53,311 nucleotides of DNA from CAG-964 sp902789345 (GCA_052117325.1 JBQKJJ010000016.1); one strand, 5' to 3'; positions 8,845-17,257 are shown, counted from the stretch's first letter. A program made the numbers and translations. Notes: generated by a model from the sequence alone, not told the origin.

Positions 8845-10569
8845 GTGAATAAAAATAATGTTAGAAAAATAATTATTACTGCCGCAGTGATTGTAGGCTT
8901 TTCACTGTTTGGCGTTGTGGTGTCGGCAGACAATAAGGTAAACTGCGTTGATGATTTCAGCTCAAGCGGTCAAACAAGTAAGTCTGTTACACTAAGCTGG
9001 AATAAAGGAATAAATGCTGACGGATATGTTATTTATCGTGCTGACAAAACTACAAACGGTCAGTACAACCCTTATACAGAGCTAAACAACTCTGACATAA
9101 CAAAATTTATGGACATTAATGTTTCACCTGCTATGCAGTATAGCTATCAAATACGCTCATACAATGGCGACGGCAGTCACCGTTCCTACAGCAAGGCCGA
9201 AACAGTAAACACAGCTGCAAGCCCTGTTGATACAAAAGATTTGCAAGTTGTGTCACAAAATGAAAAATCTGTTTCATTAAAATGGACAAAGTCTGAGGGA
9301 GCTACCGGATACACCGTTTACAGAAGCGATTCAAAGTCTGGCAAATACAATAAAATTTGTGATGTACAAGGCTCTGAAAAATATTCCGATAAAGGACTTA
9401 CACCGTCACATTATTACAGCTATTATGTAGCTGCATACAAGGAAGTAGACGGTAAAAAATCCTACAGTGGCAAGGGCACGGTTGTTGAAACAGCAACCTC
9501 ACCGTCACAGGTGCAAAACCTTGAAACTATAGTTAAAAAGACCGATTCACTAACAATTTCTTGGGACGAGTCAGCTAACGCAAGCGGCTATGTTGTTTAC
9601 AGAATGAGCAACAACGAAAATGAATATGAAGGCGAATGGGTATATGACGAAAGTGTATATGATTATGTCTACAAATCGAATGTCGGTAAATATGTTAAAT
9701 ATGCTGTAATTAACGACGGCAAAAAAACTACATATACAAATAAAAATCTATATGAACAGCAAGCATACAGCTATAGGGTAGTACCTTATTTTAAATCTAA
9801 CGGTAAATATTACTACGGCGACTACCGTCAGGTTTCAACCGGTACAGTTACCGAAACACCTGAAATTGAAGTGTTTAGCCGTGACAAGCGTGTTATGGCT
9901 AAATGGTACCCGATTGACGGTGCAGACGGCTATGCATTTTATATGTCAGAAAGCAAAAACGGCCCTTACAAGCTGCAAGGAACTACAGACGATACTGTTT
10001 ACCTGACAAAACAGCTTACAGAAAATAAAAAATATTATGTAAGAGTTTGCGCTTACTATGTGGCTGATGACGGAAAAACAAAGATATACAGCAACTACAA
10101 AACAGAGGATACAACCTGTACATCTAAAAACCGTGTGTACAAGTATAATGTTCCTAACACATATATCGAAATTGACCTTGATATGCAGCATATGTGGTAC
10201 TACGAAAAAGGCAAGCTTGTAGTGTCTACACCTGTTGTAACCGGCTTAAAATACGGCAGAGATACCACAACCGGTCTGTTTGATATATTTAATAAAGAAT
10301 CCCCTGCAAGGCTTGTTGGTGAAACTTGGGATACCTATGTAAACTACTGGCTGGCTGTTACCTATGACGGCATAGGTATTCACGATTCTACATGGAGAGC
10401 CGACTATGAGTACGGCGGAAACACATATACTTATGACGGTTCTCACGGCTGTATAAACACACCGTATGACAAGGTACAGGAAATGTACGAAAAGGTTGCA
10501 GTGGGCACACCTGTTGTAATCTACCAAAAGTCAGAGGACACAGACAAAACCGACAACTCAGATCAGTAA
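8845..10569 (+). CDS. Secreted L,D-transpeptidase with fibronectin type III repeats
   Basis: A 574-residue exported protein. A signal segment spans about residues 9-28. Next come four fibronectin type III-like modules (about 33-122, 127-216, 220-332 and 335-430) with repeated SWxxxxxAxGYxVYR and YYY motifs. The C-terminal YkuD domain has the catalytic block GSHGCIN with nucleophile Cys536 and the upstream His in GIHDS. Such enzymes form 3-3 peptidoglycan cross-links or attach proteins to the wall; the FN3 part probably binds wall or surface polymer. The start is GTG at 8845, with AGGAG seven bases upstream. It is monocistronic, ending at the terminator at 10582-10637. Confidence 0.92.
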   Translation: MNKNNVRKIIITAAVIVGFSLFGVVVSADNKVNCVDDFSSSGQTSKSVTLSWNKGINADGYVIYRADKTTNGQYNPYTELNNSDITKFMDINVSPAMQYSYQIRSYNGDGSHRSYSKAETVNTAASPVDTKDLQVVSQNEKSVSLKWTKSEGATGYTVYRSDSKSGKYNKICDVQGSEKYSDKGLTPSHYYSYYVAAYKEVDGKKSYSGKGTVVETATSPSQVQNLETIVKKTDSLTISWDESANASGYVVYRMSNNENEYEGEWVYDESVYDYVYKSNVGKYVKYAVINDGKKTTYTNKNLYEQQAYSYRVVPYFKSNGKYYYGDYRQVSTGTVTETPEIEVFSRDKRVMAKWYPIDGADGYAFYMSESKNGPYKLQGTTDDTVYLTKQLTENKKYYVRVCAYYVADDGKTKIYSNYKTEDTTCTSKNRVYKYNVPNTYIEIDLDMQHMWYYEKGKLVVSTPVVTGLKYGRDTTTGLFDIFNKESPARLVGETWDTYVNYWLAVTYDGIGIHDSTWRADYEYGGNTYTYDGSHGCINTPYDKVQEMYEKVAVGTPVVIYQKSEDTDKTDNSDQ

Positions 10570-10581
10570 ATATATAAACAA

Positions 10582-10637
10582 AAATTATGTACCGGGCACT
10601 GCATAAGCACTTGTAGCAACCGGTACATAATTTGTTT
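10582..10637 (+). terminator. Terminator after the L,D-transpeptidase gene
   Basis: AAATTATGTACCGG (10582-10595) is the exact reverse complement of 10620-10633, a 14-bp stem with a 24-base loop, ending in TTTGTTTT. Confidence 0.75.
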
Positions 10638-10864
10638 TACAGAAGATTACTTGACTTTAATAAGCTAATGTGTTAACATCCAACTTAGTGGGAATACCGG
10701 AAAATTTTTCGGTTTTGCTTACTGAATTGCTTAACAGATACCGTGCAAAGTTTTAACCTATATCATACAATTTTGCAGGCCAACAGGCAATTATATGTGG
10801 CAATACAGTTTTTAAGCTGAAAATTGTCATAAATAATCAAAATTTTAGGAAAGAGGCATACACA
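10638..10864. other. Intergenic stretch before the nitroreductase gene
   Basis: About 225 bases without a convincing gene. A small A/T-stemmed hairpin (ACCG...CGGT, 10696-10713, followed by TTTT) could be a second weak terminator. I could not pick a confident sigma-70 promoter for the nitroreductase gene, only its ribosome site at about 10849-10854. Confidence 0.4.
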
Positions 10865-11383
10865 ATGGATTTTTTAAAATTAGCGCAGGAAAGATATTCT
10901 TGCAGAAAATTTGAAGATAAACCGGTTGAAGAGGAAAAAATCGATGCTCTGCTGCAAGCCGCACAACTTGCACCTACAGCTGTAAACTTTCAGCCACAAA
11001 GAATACTCGTTTTAACCGACAAAGAAAAAATAAAGGCTTTGGACGAAAACAAATGCACACGATACACATTCAACGCTCCGCTTATGATGGTAGTATGCTA
11101 CGACACAGAAAAGTCATGGAAGCGTAAATATGATAACGCCGACGAAGGCATAGTTGACGCCAGCATAGTCGCAACACATATAATGCTTGAAGCCACTTCT
11201 TTGGGACTAGGCTCAACCTGGGTGGGCTCTTTTGACCCTGCAATAGCCAAAAGCGTGTTGAATATTCCTGAAAACTACAAGGTTGTAGCCTTACTTCCTA
11301 TAGGCTATCCTGACCAAAAGCCAAGTGCAAAGCACAGCGACCGTTTACCTATTGCCGATATTTCATCAAGAAATAATTTTTGA
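10865..11383 (+). CDS. Nitroreductase family flavoprotein
   Basis: A 172-residue FMN-dependent oxidoreductase. The N-terminal RYSCRKFEDKPVEEEKI and the FMN-contacting APTAVNFQPQRILVL are typical of the nitroreductase fold. The C-terminal part has GLGSTWVGSF and LPIGYP, also conserved. These enzymes use NAD(P)H to reduce nitro compounds, quinones or flavins; the true substrate cannot be read from the sequence. AGGAAAGAGG precedes the ATG. It is a single gene, ending at a bidirectional terminator shared with the convergent helicase-loader gene. Confidence 0.9.
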   Translation: MDFLKLAQERYSCRKFEDKPVEEEKIDALLQAAQLAPTAVNFQPQRILVLTDKEKIKALDENKCTRYTFNAPLMMVVCYDTEKSWKRKYDNADEGIVDASIVATHIMLEATSLGLGSTWVGSFDPAIAKSVLNIPENYKVVALLPIGYPDQKPSAKHSDRLPIADISSRNNF

Positions 11384-11416
11384 TAACCTGAATATGTTAC
11401 TGCATAAATAAAACAT

Positions 11417-11463
11417 AAAAAGCTCTGCTGTCTGAAAATAATACAGGCAACAGAGCTTTTTTG
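11417..11463. terminator. Bidirectional terminator between convergent genes
   Basis: AAAAAGCTCTG at the left pairs with CAGAGCTTTTTT at the right, around an A/T-rich loop that itself contains TCTG/CAGG. Runs of A and T on both sides serve the nitroreductase gene (+) and the DnaC/DnaI-like gene (-). Confidence 0.8.
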
Positions 11464-11496
11464 TACACTAATTCATTTAATGCAAATATGTATATA

Positions 11497-12492
11497 TTAT
11501 TTATATTTTTCCAGTCTTTTTAACTGTCGCACATCTGTGCCGACAAAATTCATTATTACATACTCGCCCATAAGTCTTGAAATAAGTCTTTTTGAGTATA
11601 TAGCCTCCAAATCTTCAAATTCAAGATTTGTGCTGATAATTGTAGGCTTTTGATGTATTAGTCTAAAATTAATTATGTTATAAATTGTGTTCTTAGTAAA
11701 AGCAGTATGAAATTCAGAGCCAAGGTCGTCAAGAATAAGCAGGTCACAGGTTTTTAATGTTTCTTCGGAATCCTCATCTGTTTCAATTTTTCCAAAACGC
11801 TCCTTTTCAAGTCTTGCCAAAATTTCCGGGGTAGAACAGTAAATAACGCCAAAGCCATTTTCAATAACGGTTTTTGCTATAGCAAGTGAAAGGTGAGTTT
11901 TACCTAAGCCGGTATTTCCACGCATAAGTATATTTCTTGAATTTTCACTAAAGCCGGCGGCATACTCCTTGCAGTAGTCAAAATATTTTGACATTCTTTC
12001 ACGATCGGTCGGGTTACAATCTTTTTTATCATTATTGTTGTAATATTTCAGCAAAAATGTATCAAAGGACGACAATCTAAACGGAGAAAGCTTGTTAAGG
12101 TTATTGCAGGCAATATCTTTTACTAACTTTTTATAGCAGTCGCACATTTTGCCGTCTATATTTCCCTTATCACAGCATTTACTGCAAACAAATTTCGGCT
12201 CTAGGTCCTCTGCGCTAATTCCCGCAGACTTATATATTGCTTTTAGCTTATCCTGTGTTGCTAAATTATTTTCTTTAAGCTGTAACAGAGCCTCTTTTAA
12301 GTCAATGCCACCCTTAATCATAAGGCGGGTAATTTGGGACAGGGTAGAGGCAAGCTCTTTGTCAAGCTGTTCTGCCTGTGGGTATTTTTTGTAGAACTCA
12401 GCTTTAGCTATGTCGGCATTTTTTATGGCGGTGTTTCGCCTTTGCTGCATTATACTGTCAGCTTCCATATATATACTTTTATCATATCCCAT
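11497..12492 (-). CDS. DnaC/DnaI-like helicase-loading ATPase
   Basis: A 331-residue AAA+ protein. The N-terminal half contains a Cys cluster (CSKCCDKG...CDC, about residues 103-119) like the zinc-binding part of DnaI. The C-terminal half has Walker A GNTGLGKTHL (about 192-201), Walker B LLILDDLGSE and the arginine region YSKRLISRL. It resembles B. subtilis DnaI, which loads the replicative helicase at origins and restart sites. It follows a DnaD-domain gene with a 48-base gap, exactly the partner expected. GGAGG precedes the ATG. I call it DnaI/DnaC-like rather than assigning one symbol. Confidence 0.88.
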   Translation of the reverse strand: MGYDKSIYMEADSIMQQRRNTAIKNADIAKAEFYKKYPQAEQLDKELASTLSQITRLMIKGGIDLKEALLQLKENNLATQDKLKAIYKSAGISAEDLEPKFVCSKCCDKGNIDGKMCDCYKKLVKDIACNNLNKLSPFRLSSFDTFLLKYYNNNDKKDCNPTDRERMSKYFDYCKEYAAGFSENSRNILMRGNTGLGKTHLSLAIAKTVIENGFGVIYCSTPEILARLEKERFGKIETDEDSEETLKTCDLLILDDLGSEFHTAFTKNTIYNIINFRLIHQKPTIISTNLEFEDLEAIYSKRLISRLMGEYVIMNFVGTDVRQLKRLEKYK

Positions 12493-12540
12493 TGAATTTC
12501 CTCCCTGCGAGTATAAAGTTCAATTTAAAAGCAAATCCAC

Positions 12541-13671
12541 TTAGTCAAATATATCAAAATTCTTAAAGGCATTTATATCATATGAGGTATCGCCATCATT
12601 TGAATTTTTAGAGGATTTATTATTTGAGCCACCTTTTGATTGTGACGAATTATCTTGAGTTTTAGCCTTATTTTTAATGTCCTCTTCAGTCATTATACCG
12701 TTTGCGTGCCATTTTTTAATTATACCGTTAACATAGCTTAGGTTAAATTCGCCTCTGCTGTTCATACAAATTTCATAGGCAATTCTCAGCATTTCCGGTG
12801 TATAGCCCCACCTGTTTATCCACAGATCAGCATACTCAATTTGTCTTTTTGACGGTGAACCGCTAAGCTTTAGTCCAAATGCTTCACTTGCTATGCTCCA
12901 TGCAGTTTTCCTGCTTAGTATGTCATTAATTCTTTCCTCTGCTTTTTCAAGGGTATCAATTTCAGCGCTGCCCCATTCTCTGCCTAAAGCCTCTATATAA
13001 CTCATTTTAAGCTTGTTTTCTGACTTGGCAAAGTACAAAATCATAGTAATAACCTCATATGGCAGTCCGTCTTGGTCGTGTATCATCAAAAGGGTAGAGG
13101 AGTCGTTATGTGTAAGCGGTCTTCCCAAAATTTGCTCTGTCTCGGTAAGCAGTGCAGAAAAACTTTCATCCTTAGAAATACGCTGTGCCACCTCAATAGG
13201 GTCCGGCTTTTGGGCTTTAGCTATAGTTCTTTTAGGGGGAACATAACTGTCCATATCACTTTTTATCTCCGTAAGCTTATTGTCAATATTATTCTGTACC
13301 TCTGTATTAACATCAGGCATTTCTTGTTCGTTATTTTTATTGTCAGAATAACTGCCCTCATCTGTTTGTTGTATGTAGTTTACATTGCTTTTATTTTGGC
13401 TGTCGCTGACAGTATTTCCCTTATCATTTTTAGAGAATAAGCCAACACTTATCCAAAATTCCATACAATCCTTAACATCAATAGGGTTCATATTTAATGC
13501 AGCGCCAATATCATTGGCTGTTATTTGCTGTCGTCTGCCATTATTACGCAGCAGCCAAAGCAAAACCTTAAGCTGTGCGGCGCCTGCAAGCTTTATATAT
13601 TTATCTACAACATCAGACGGTACGGCAAATACATTGCCCCATATACCAGCACCTGTTGTGTAATATTCCAT
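12541..13671 (-). CDS. DnaD-domain replication initiation protein
   Basis: A 376-residue protein. The N-terminal winged-helix part (AAQLKVLLWLLRNNGRRQQ..., residues about 30-80) matches the DnaD N-domain. After an acidic, Asn/Gln-rich linker there are two C-terminal DnaD-type helical domains (about 165-245 and 255-330), the second ending with the family's YVNGIIKKW motif. A disordered Ser/Asn/Lys-rich tail follows. Such proteins remodel DNA and recruit the helicase loader. The downstream DnaI-like gene confirms the role. Tandem C-domains also occur in other clostridial DnaD-like proteins. The start has GGTG upstream and is the first ATG after the divergent region. Confidence 0.88.
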   Translation of the reverse strand: MEYYTTGAGIWGNVFAVPSDVVDKYIKLAGAAQLKVLLWLLRNNGRRQQITANDIGAALNMNPIDVKDCMEFWISVGLFSKNDKGNTVSDSQNKSNVNYIQQTDEGSYSDNKNNEQEMPDVNTEVQNNIDNKLTEIKSDMDSYVPPKRTIAKAQKPDPIEVAQRISKDESFSALLTETEQILGRPLTHNDSSTLLMIHDQDGLPYEVITMILYFAKSENKLKMSYIEALGREWGSAEIDTLEKAEERINDILSRKTAWSIASEAFGLKLSGSPSKRQIEYADLWINRWGYTPEMLRIAYEICMNSRGEFNLSYVNGIIKKWHANGIMTEEDIKNKAKTQDNSSQSKGGSNNKSSKNSNDGDTSYDINAFKNFDIFD

Positions 13672-13824
13672 AGTTCACACACCTGTTTTCCTTAATCTTG
13701 AGTATTAATTATAACACAAAAACAAATTTTTTTACATACACAGTTATAAATATTATTTTAATTTTTGCATAGACCTTTTACACTGCTCATATAATCTTAC
13801 TAAAGAATAAGAACGGTGGTTATT

Positions 13825-14556
13825 ATGGTTATAAACAAACGGCAACTAATATTATTTACGATAATCGTTTTAACAAGTATTGTTATAATTTCTGCTATTT
13901 TTGTGGGATGCAACACAGCCGCAACCGCAAGCACCACAAAAAACAGCCCCCCAACAATAGTTATAGACGCCGGCCACGGTGGGGAAGACGGTGGAGCTGT
14001 AGCTCCCGATGGTACAAACGAAAAGGATATTAACCTTAAAATTGCAGAAAAGCTCAACAAGCTTTTCTTATCAGGCGGCTACAAAACAGAAATGATACGA
14101 ACTGACGATACTGCAATATATGACAAAAATACAGAAAGCATAAAATCAAAAAAAGTCTCCGATATGCACAACCGATTAAAAATATTCAACAAAGACAGCA
14201 ACAGAGTAGTAATAAGTATTCATCAAAATAAATTCGAGCAGGAAAAATACAGTGGTACACAGATATTTTACAGTCCTAATGACGAAAGCAGCAAATTGCT
14301 TGCCGAAAATATACAGTCATCGGTTACAGGGATGCTGCAGCCTGACAATACAAGAGAAAATAAAAAAGCAGGCAAAAATATTTACCTGCTTTATAACTGT
14401 ACAAATCCATCGGTAATTGTTGAATGTGGCTTCATATCAAACCAATCGGAATTGAAAAAATTAAAAACTGATGAATACCAAACACAAATGGCATTCTCTA
14501 TATACTGCGGCTGTTTGGAATATATAAATAACAGCAGTAACGGAACTATGACTTAG
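13825..14556 (+). CDS. cwlD: N-acetylmuramoyl-L-alanine amidase, CwlD-like
   Basis: A 243-residue zinc amidase of the Amidase_3 family with an N-terminal membrane anchor (about residues 8-28). Zinc ligands and catalytic residues are visible: DAGHGGEDGG, the NLKIAEKL block, SIHQNK and VIVECGFISN. In B. subtilis CwlD makes the muramic lactam of spore cortex; that role is inferred from size and the sporulation genes nearby (yunB, bofA). I prefer ATG at 13825 with GGTGG five bases upstream over GTG at 13816. Upstream there is a possible sigma-E-like pair (AAATATT 13748, CATAGACC 13768) besides TTGCAT-19-TATAAT; neither is certain. Its end overlaps the convergent EamA gene by 11 bases. Confidence 0.85.
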   Translation: MVINKRQLILFTIIVLTSIVIISAIFVGCNTAATASTTKNSPPTIVIDAGHGGEDGGAVAPDGTNEKDINLKIAEKLNKLFLSGGYKTEMIRTDDTAIYDKNTESIKSKKVSDMHNRLKIFNKDSNRVVISIHQNKFEQEKYSGTQIFYSPNDESSKLLAENIQSSVTGMLQPDNTRENKKAGKNIYLLYNCTNPSVIVECGFISNQSELKKLKTDEYQTQMAFSIYCGCLEYINNSSNGTMT

Positions 14557-15478
14557 CTTTTCCTGTCCTGTTTATTATATAAACGCCTGCAACCACTAAG
14601 GCTGTTGCTAATATGTACTTAGGATAAAATTCCTCTCCCAATATAATACACGAAAGTATTGCACCAAACACCGGAATAAGAGAGTTAAAAATAGCAACTT
14701 CGCCAACGGGGTTACAGCTTATAAGCTTGTTGTACAATGAAAAGCCTATGGTGGAAACCAAAACCAATAACAGTAAAATTACTATTCCGGACAGTGTAAT
14801 TGTTTTTATAGAACCGCCCATTGCCACACCGCCTGCAATCATAATCAGTCCGCCAAAAGCAAGGCTAATACCTGTTGCAACCAAAGAATCAACCTTTTGT
14901 GTTACAACCCTGGTTAAAACCCCGCCAAATGCGGAGCATAGGGCGCTCATAAACAACATACCGTCACCACCAAGCGAAAAATCGGTTACGGTACTTCCGT
15001 CAACACTTAGGTTAATAACCAATATTCCCGCAAAGCCCAAAACGCACCCAACAATCTTTTTACCTGTAAGGTGTTCACTTTTAAATATAATACACGCCAA
15101 AATTATCAGTAAAAATGTACTTAGAGAATCAATTATAGAAGACCTTGAACCGCTTAAATTGGACAATCCGATATAAAAAAAGAAATAATGCAGAGAAGTA
15201 TTTACTACAGAGTACAGGCATAACCAACCTGTATTTTTTATTTTTGTAACTTCTGAAAAATCCTTCCTACCGACCAGTGCCACAACCAAAGTTAATAAGC
15301 CGGCAAGGAAAAATCTGATGCCGGCAAATAATGTTTTTGCACCTGTGTCGCCATCGGCAATCTCAAATGCATTAAACCCCAGCTTTATTAGGGGAAAGGC
15401 AAACGCCCATGTTACGGCTGAAAGTGTAGCAAACAATACAACAAAGGGCTTCTTTTGAAAAATACTGCTATTACTCAT
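14546..15478 (-). CDS. EamA/DMT family transporter
   Basis: A 310-residue integral membrane protein with about ten hydrophobic helices arranged as two EamA repeats (about 15-150 and 165-300). FAFPLIKLGF in the first helix and the ending GEVAIFNSLIPVFGAILSCIILGE, typical of the second repeat, identify the drug/metabolite superfamily. The substrate is unknown; relatives export amino acids, purines or polyamines. AAGGTGG precedes the ATG. It lies 72 bases downstream of the ECF gene with a hairpin between them. Its last 11 bases overlap the end of the amidase gene on the other strand. Confidence 0.9.
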   Translation of the reverse strand: MSNSSIFQKKPFVVLFATLSAVTWAFAFPLIKLGFNAFEIADGDTGAKTLFAGIRFFLAGLLTLVVALVGRKDFSEVTKIKNTGWLCLYSVVNTSLHYFFFYIGLSNLSGSRSSIIDSLSTFLLIILACIIFKSEHLTGKKIVGCVLGFAGILVINLSVDGSTVTDFSLGGDGMLFMSALCSAFGGVLTRVVTQKVDSLVATGISLAFGGLIMIAGGVAMGGSIKTITLSGIVILLLLVLVSTIGFSLYNKLISCNPVGEVAIFNSLIPVFGAILSCIILGEEFYPKYILATALVVAGVYIINRTGKAKS

Positions 15479-15500
15479 ATTACCACCTTTTTACATAAAT

Positions 15501-15528
15501 ATAGGTGAACACTAATGCGTTCACCTAT
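15501..15528. terminator. Hairpin between the ECF and EamA genes
   Basis: ATAGGTGAAC (15501-15510) and GTTCACCTAT (15519-15528) are perfect reverse complements around an 8-base loop. There is no clean U run on either strand, so it may be a weak terminator or an mRNA processing/stability element. Confidence 0.5.
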
Positions 15529-15550
15529 CAATAGAATATTCATTTTAATA

Positions 15551-16090
15551 TCAGTACGATACGCCTGTTAATTTATTTGCCTGATTAAACAGCTTTGTCC
15601 TTTCAAGAACAGTGTAAACAATAACAGATGTAACACAACCAAATACGCCCTGTACAGCATTACCAAGAACATCTGCCAAAGCTCCCGGTGCACCGTAAAG
15701 GCAAACTTCAAATACAAAATAACCGCCTATCATTACAATTTCAGCCGCTACAGCAGCAACAATCGCTAAGGTTATTTGTAAAGCAAAAGACTTTTTTCTG
15801 GCCGCTTTAGTTATGAAGAAAACAACTATTGCCATAATCGCTTTTATAACAAATGTTGCCGGGGCATAAATGCCATAGCCTAAAAATAAATCAGACAAGC
15901 CTGCTCCGATTCCGGCTGCCAAAGCTCCGTAAACAGGACCAAGCATATAACCTGCAATTATAACAAAGCAATCTCCTAAATTAGCAAAACCGCCTGTTGG
16001 CAAAGGAACAACCAACACTGCAGTAGATACGCACACAAGCGCAGCCAGTAGCCCTGTAAAAACCAATTTAATTAAATTTTTATTTTCCAA
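15551..16090 (-). CDS. ECF transporter S-component
   Basis: A 179-residue membrane protein with about six helices. The block LGDCFVIIAGYMLGPVYGALAAGIGAGLSDL (about 37-67, glycine/alanine-rich with AGxGxGLSD) marks the substrate-binding subunit of energy-coupling-factor vitamin transporters of the HmpT/YpaA-like class. The vitamin is not determinable; I see no riboswitch directly before it. The shared ATPase and T-component are not in the window, as usual for group II ECF systems. The start is TTG at 16090; no in-frame ATG is near. GGAGATGAG lies just upstream. A perfect promoter (16125-16153) drives it. Confidence 0.88.
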   Translation of the reverse strand: MENKNLIKLVFTGLLAALVCVSTAVLVVPLPTGGFANLGDCFVIIAGYMLGPVYGALAAGIGAGLSDLFLGYGIYAPATFVIKAIMAIVVFFITKAARKKSFALQITLAIVAAVAAEIVMIGGYFVFEVCLYGAPGALADVLGNAVQGVFGCVTSVIVYTVLERTKLFNQANKLTGVSY

Positions 16091-16124
16091 CTAAACTCAT
16101 CTCCAATTATTTTCATCAGTGACT

Positions 16125-16153
16125 ATTATATTACTTTGTTTATTTATTGTCAA
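16125..16153 (-). promoter_or_regulatory. Consensus sigma-70-type promoter of the ECF gene
   Basis: On the minus strand a perfect TTGACA (16153-16148) is followed after 17 bases by a perfect TATAAT (16130-16125). Such a full-consensus promoter is normally held down by a repressor; the inverted repeats at 16155-16179 just upstream of the -35 are candidates for the binding site. Confidence 0.85.
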
Positions 16154-16154
16154 T

Positions 16155-16179
16155 GTAGTAAATCTACTATATAAGTAGG
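16155..16179. promoter_or_regulatory. Inverted repeats abutting the ECF promoter
   Basis: GTAG and CTAC elements alternate here: TAGTA (16156-16160), TACTA (16165-16169), then AGTAGG (16174-16179). This gives two overlapping 5-bp dyads, TAGTA-N4-TACTA and CTACT-N5-AGTAG, immediately upstream of the -35. The placement suggests an operator or activator site. No regulator is identified. Confidence 0.4.
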
Positions 16180-16193
16180 TTATATAAAATTTC

Positions 16194-16239
16194 AAAAAAA
16201 TTTCCGCCCTTGTTTCAAAAACAGAGCGGAAATTTTTTT
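16194..16239. terminator. Strong bidirectional terminator upstream of the ECF promoter
   Basis: AAAAAAATTTCCGC (16194-16207) and its exact reverse complement at 16226-16239 form a 14-bp stem, with seven T at the 3' side on either strand. It insulates the ECF promoter from transcription coming from the small-RNA region. Confidence 0.8.
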
Positions 16240-16353
16240 ATCAAGACCGAATATGCTTTGCATTTTGTGATTGACTTTGCCGGAACAGTCTTGACAATTT
16301 TGTGTTTGCTTGCATACTTATAATATATTTTCTCATTTGTGTTTGCGTTTTAA

Positions 16354-16393
16354 CGAAAAAAGACCGAAGGTTAACCGAGCCCTAAGGTCTTTT
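16354..16393 (-). terminator. Terminator of the candidate small RNA
   Basis: An 8-bp stem AAAAGACC/GGTCTTTT with additional AGG/CCT pairing in the loop, followed on the minus strand by U-rich sequence. On the plus strand the T run is shorter, so the minus orientation fits better. Confidence 0.65.
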
Positions 16394-16506
16394 CCATTTA
16401 AGGTTACAAGAGTTTACCGAAAAATCGGTTTGTGAGAAATTTTCTAGAAACCAGCATAGTCAGCCAGCATATGGCACTTATCTAACTGACCAGTTCATCG
16501 TTCTAT
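16355..16506 (-). ncRNA. Candidate small RNA of unassigned class
   Basis: On the minus strand a perfect TATAAT (16518-16513) is followed by about 152 bases without a gene, ending in an intrinsic terminator: AAAAGACC (16393-16386) pairs with GGTCTTTT (16365-16358), then six to seven U. Inside, ACCGA/TCGGT (16429-16425 with 16420-16416) closes a tetraloop and TGGTCAG pairs with CTGACTA further 5'. The -35 region is poor (TTATGT at 17-base spacing). I could not match it to TPP, FMN, SAM, lysine, cobalamin, c-di-GMP, T-box, SRP or RNase P patterns. It may be a 6S-like RNA, an sRNA or a terminated riboswitch leader. Confidence 0.45.
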
Positions 16507-16621
16507 GGCTAAATTATACACCTTGAATAACAACAACATAACAACAAGCTAACAACAAATTTTAAAAAAATACAAGCAACTTATTCAAATTATTTTATAT
16601 TATGATTTAGGGGTGTTTAAT

Positions 16622-17257
16622 ATGAAACGGTATCACAGAAGCAGAAGAATAAGTCGCGGAAAAATATTCCTTGTTTGCTTTTTCCTGTCTATAGCATCTA
16701 TTTACATAATTTTTGAAAGTCAGATAGAACCCAGCTTTTTGGACTTAACCAGACTAAAGGCAGAAGAGCTTTCCACCAACGCCATAAACACTGCTGTTTT
16801 AAAAGTACTGGACGAAAATAATTATACCTATGAGGACTTTGTAAAGGTAAACGCAAATGAAAGCACTGTAACTAATATAAGTACCAACACAGTCACTACA
16901 AACCGCTTTAAGTCTATGATTTCATTAGCCGCCCAAGAAGAAATAGGGAATATGAGTGGAATGGAGGTAAACTACAGGTTAGGTGATTTTTGCGGTGCTG
17001 AAATATTAAACGGCAGAGGTCCTGAAATTTTAGTTAAAATATACCTATCATCAAGCGTGATAACAGATATGGAAAGCACCTTTGATTCTTGCGGCATTAA
17101 CCAAACCAAGCATACATTAAATGTAAAGGTAACCGCCAAGGTATACATAACCTCAGATGATGATTTGGATACTTACACCACAGTAGTTACAACTGTACCG
17201 GTTGCTGAAAATATTATCGTAGGCAATACTCCCAGCATTAACATACAAAAAGGATAA
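16622..17257 (+). CDS. yunB: Sporulation protein YunB
   Basis: A 211-residue protein with one N-terminal membrane segment (about residues 15-33, after a basic HRSRRISRGK stretch) and an extracytoplasmic domain. The blocks IEPSFLDLTRLKAEELSTNA near 39-60, GDFCGAEILNGRGPE and the repeated threonine/valine pattern near the C-terminus match YunB, a protein needed for normal sporulation in B. subtilis and made in the mother cell. Its biochemical role is not known. I choose ATG at 16622 with AGGGGTG upstream rather than GTG at 16613, which overlaps that ribosome site. It is a single gene. Confidence 0.82.
   Translation: MKRYHRSRRISRGKIFLVCFFLSIASIYIIFESQIEPSFLDLTRLKAEELSTNAINTAVLKVLDENNYTYEDFVKVNANESTVTNISTNTVTTNRFKSMISLAAQEEIGNMSGMEVNYRLGDFCGAEILNGRGPEILVKIYLSSSVITDMESTFDSCGINQTKHTLNVKVTAKVYITSDDDLDTYTTVVTTVPVAENIIVGNTPSINIQKG

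Noticed and set aside
16355..16506. Known riboswitch or housekeeping RNA for the 16355-16506 structure
   Set aside because: I looked for TPP, FMN, SAM, lysine, cobalamin, THF, c-di-GMP, T-box, SRP and tmRNA consensus blocks and found none; class left open.
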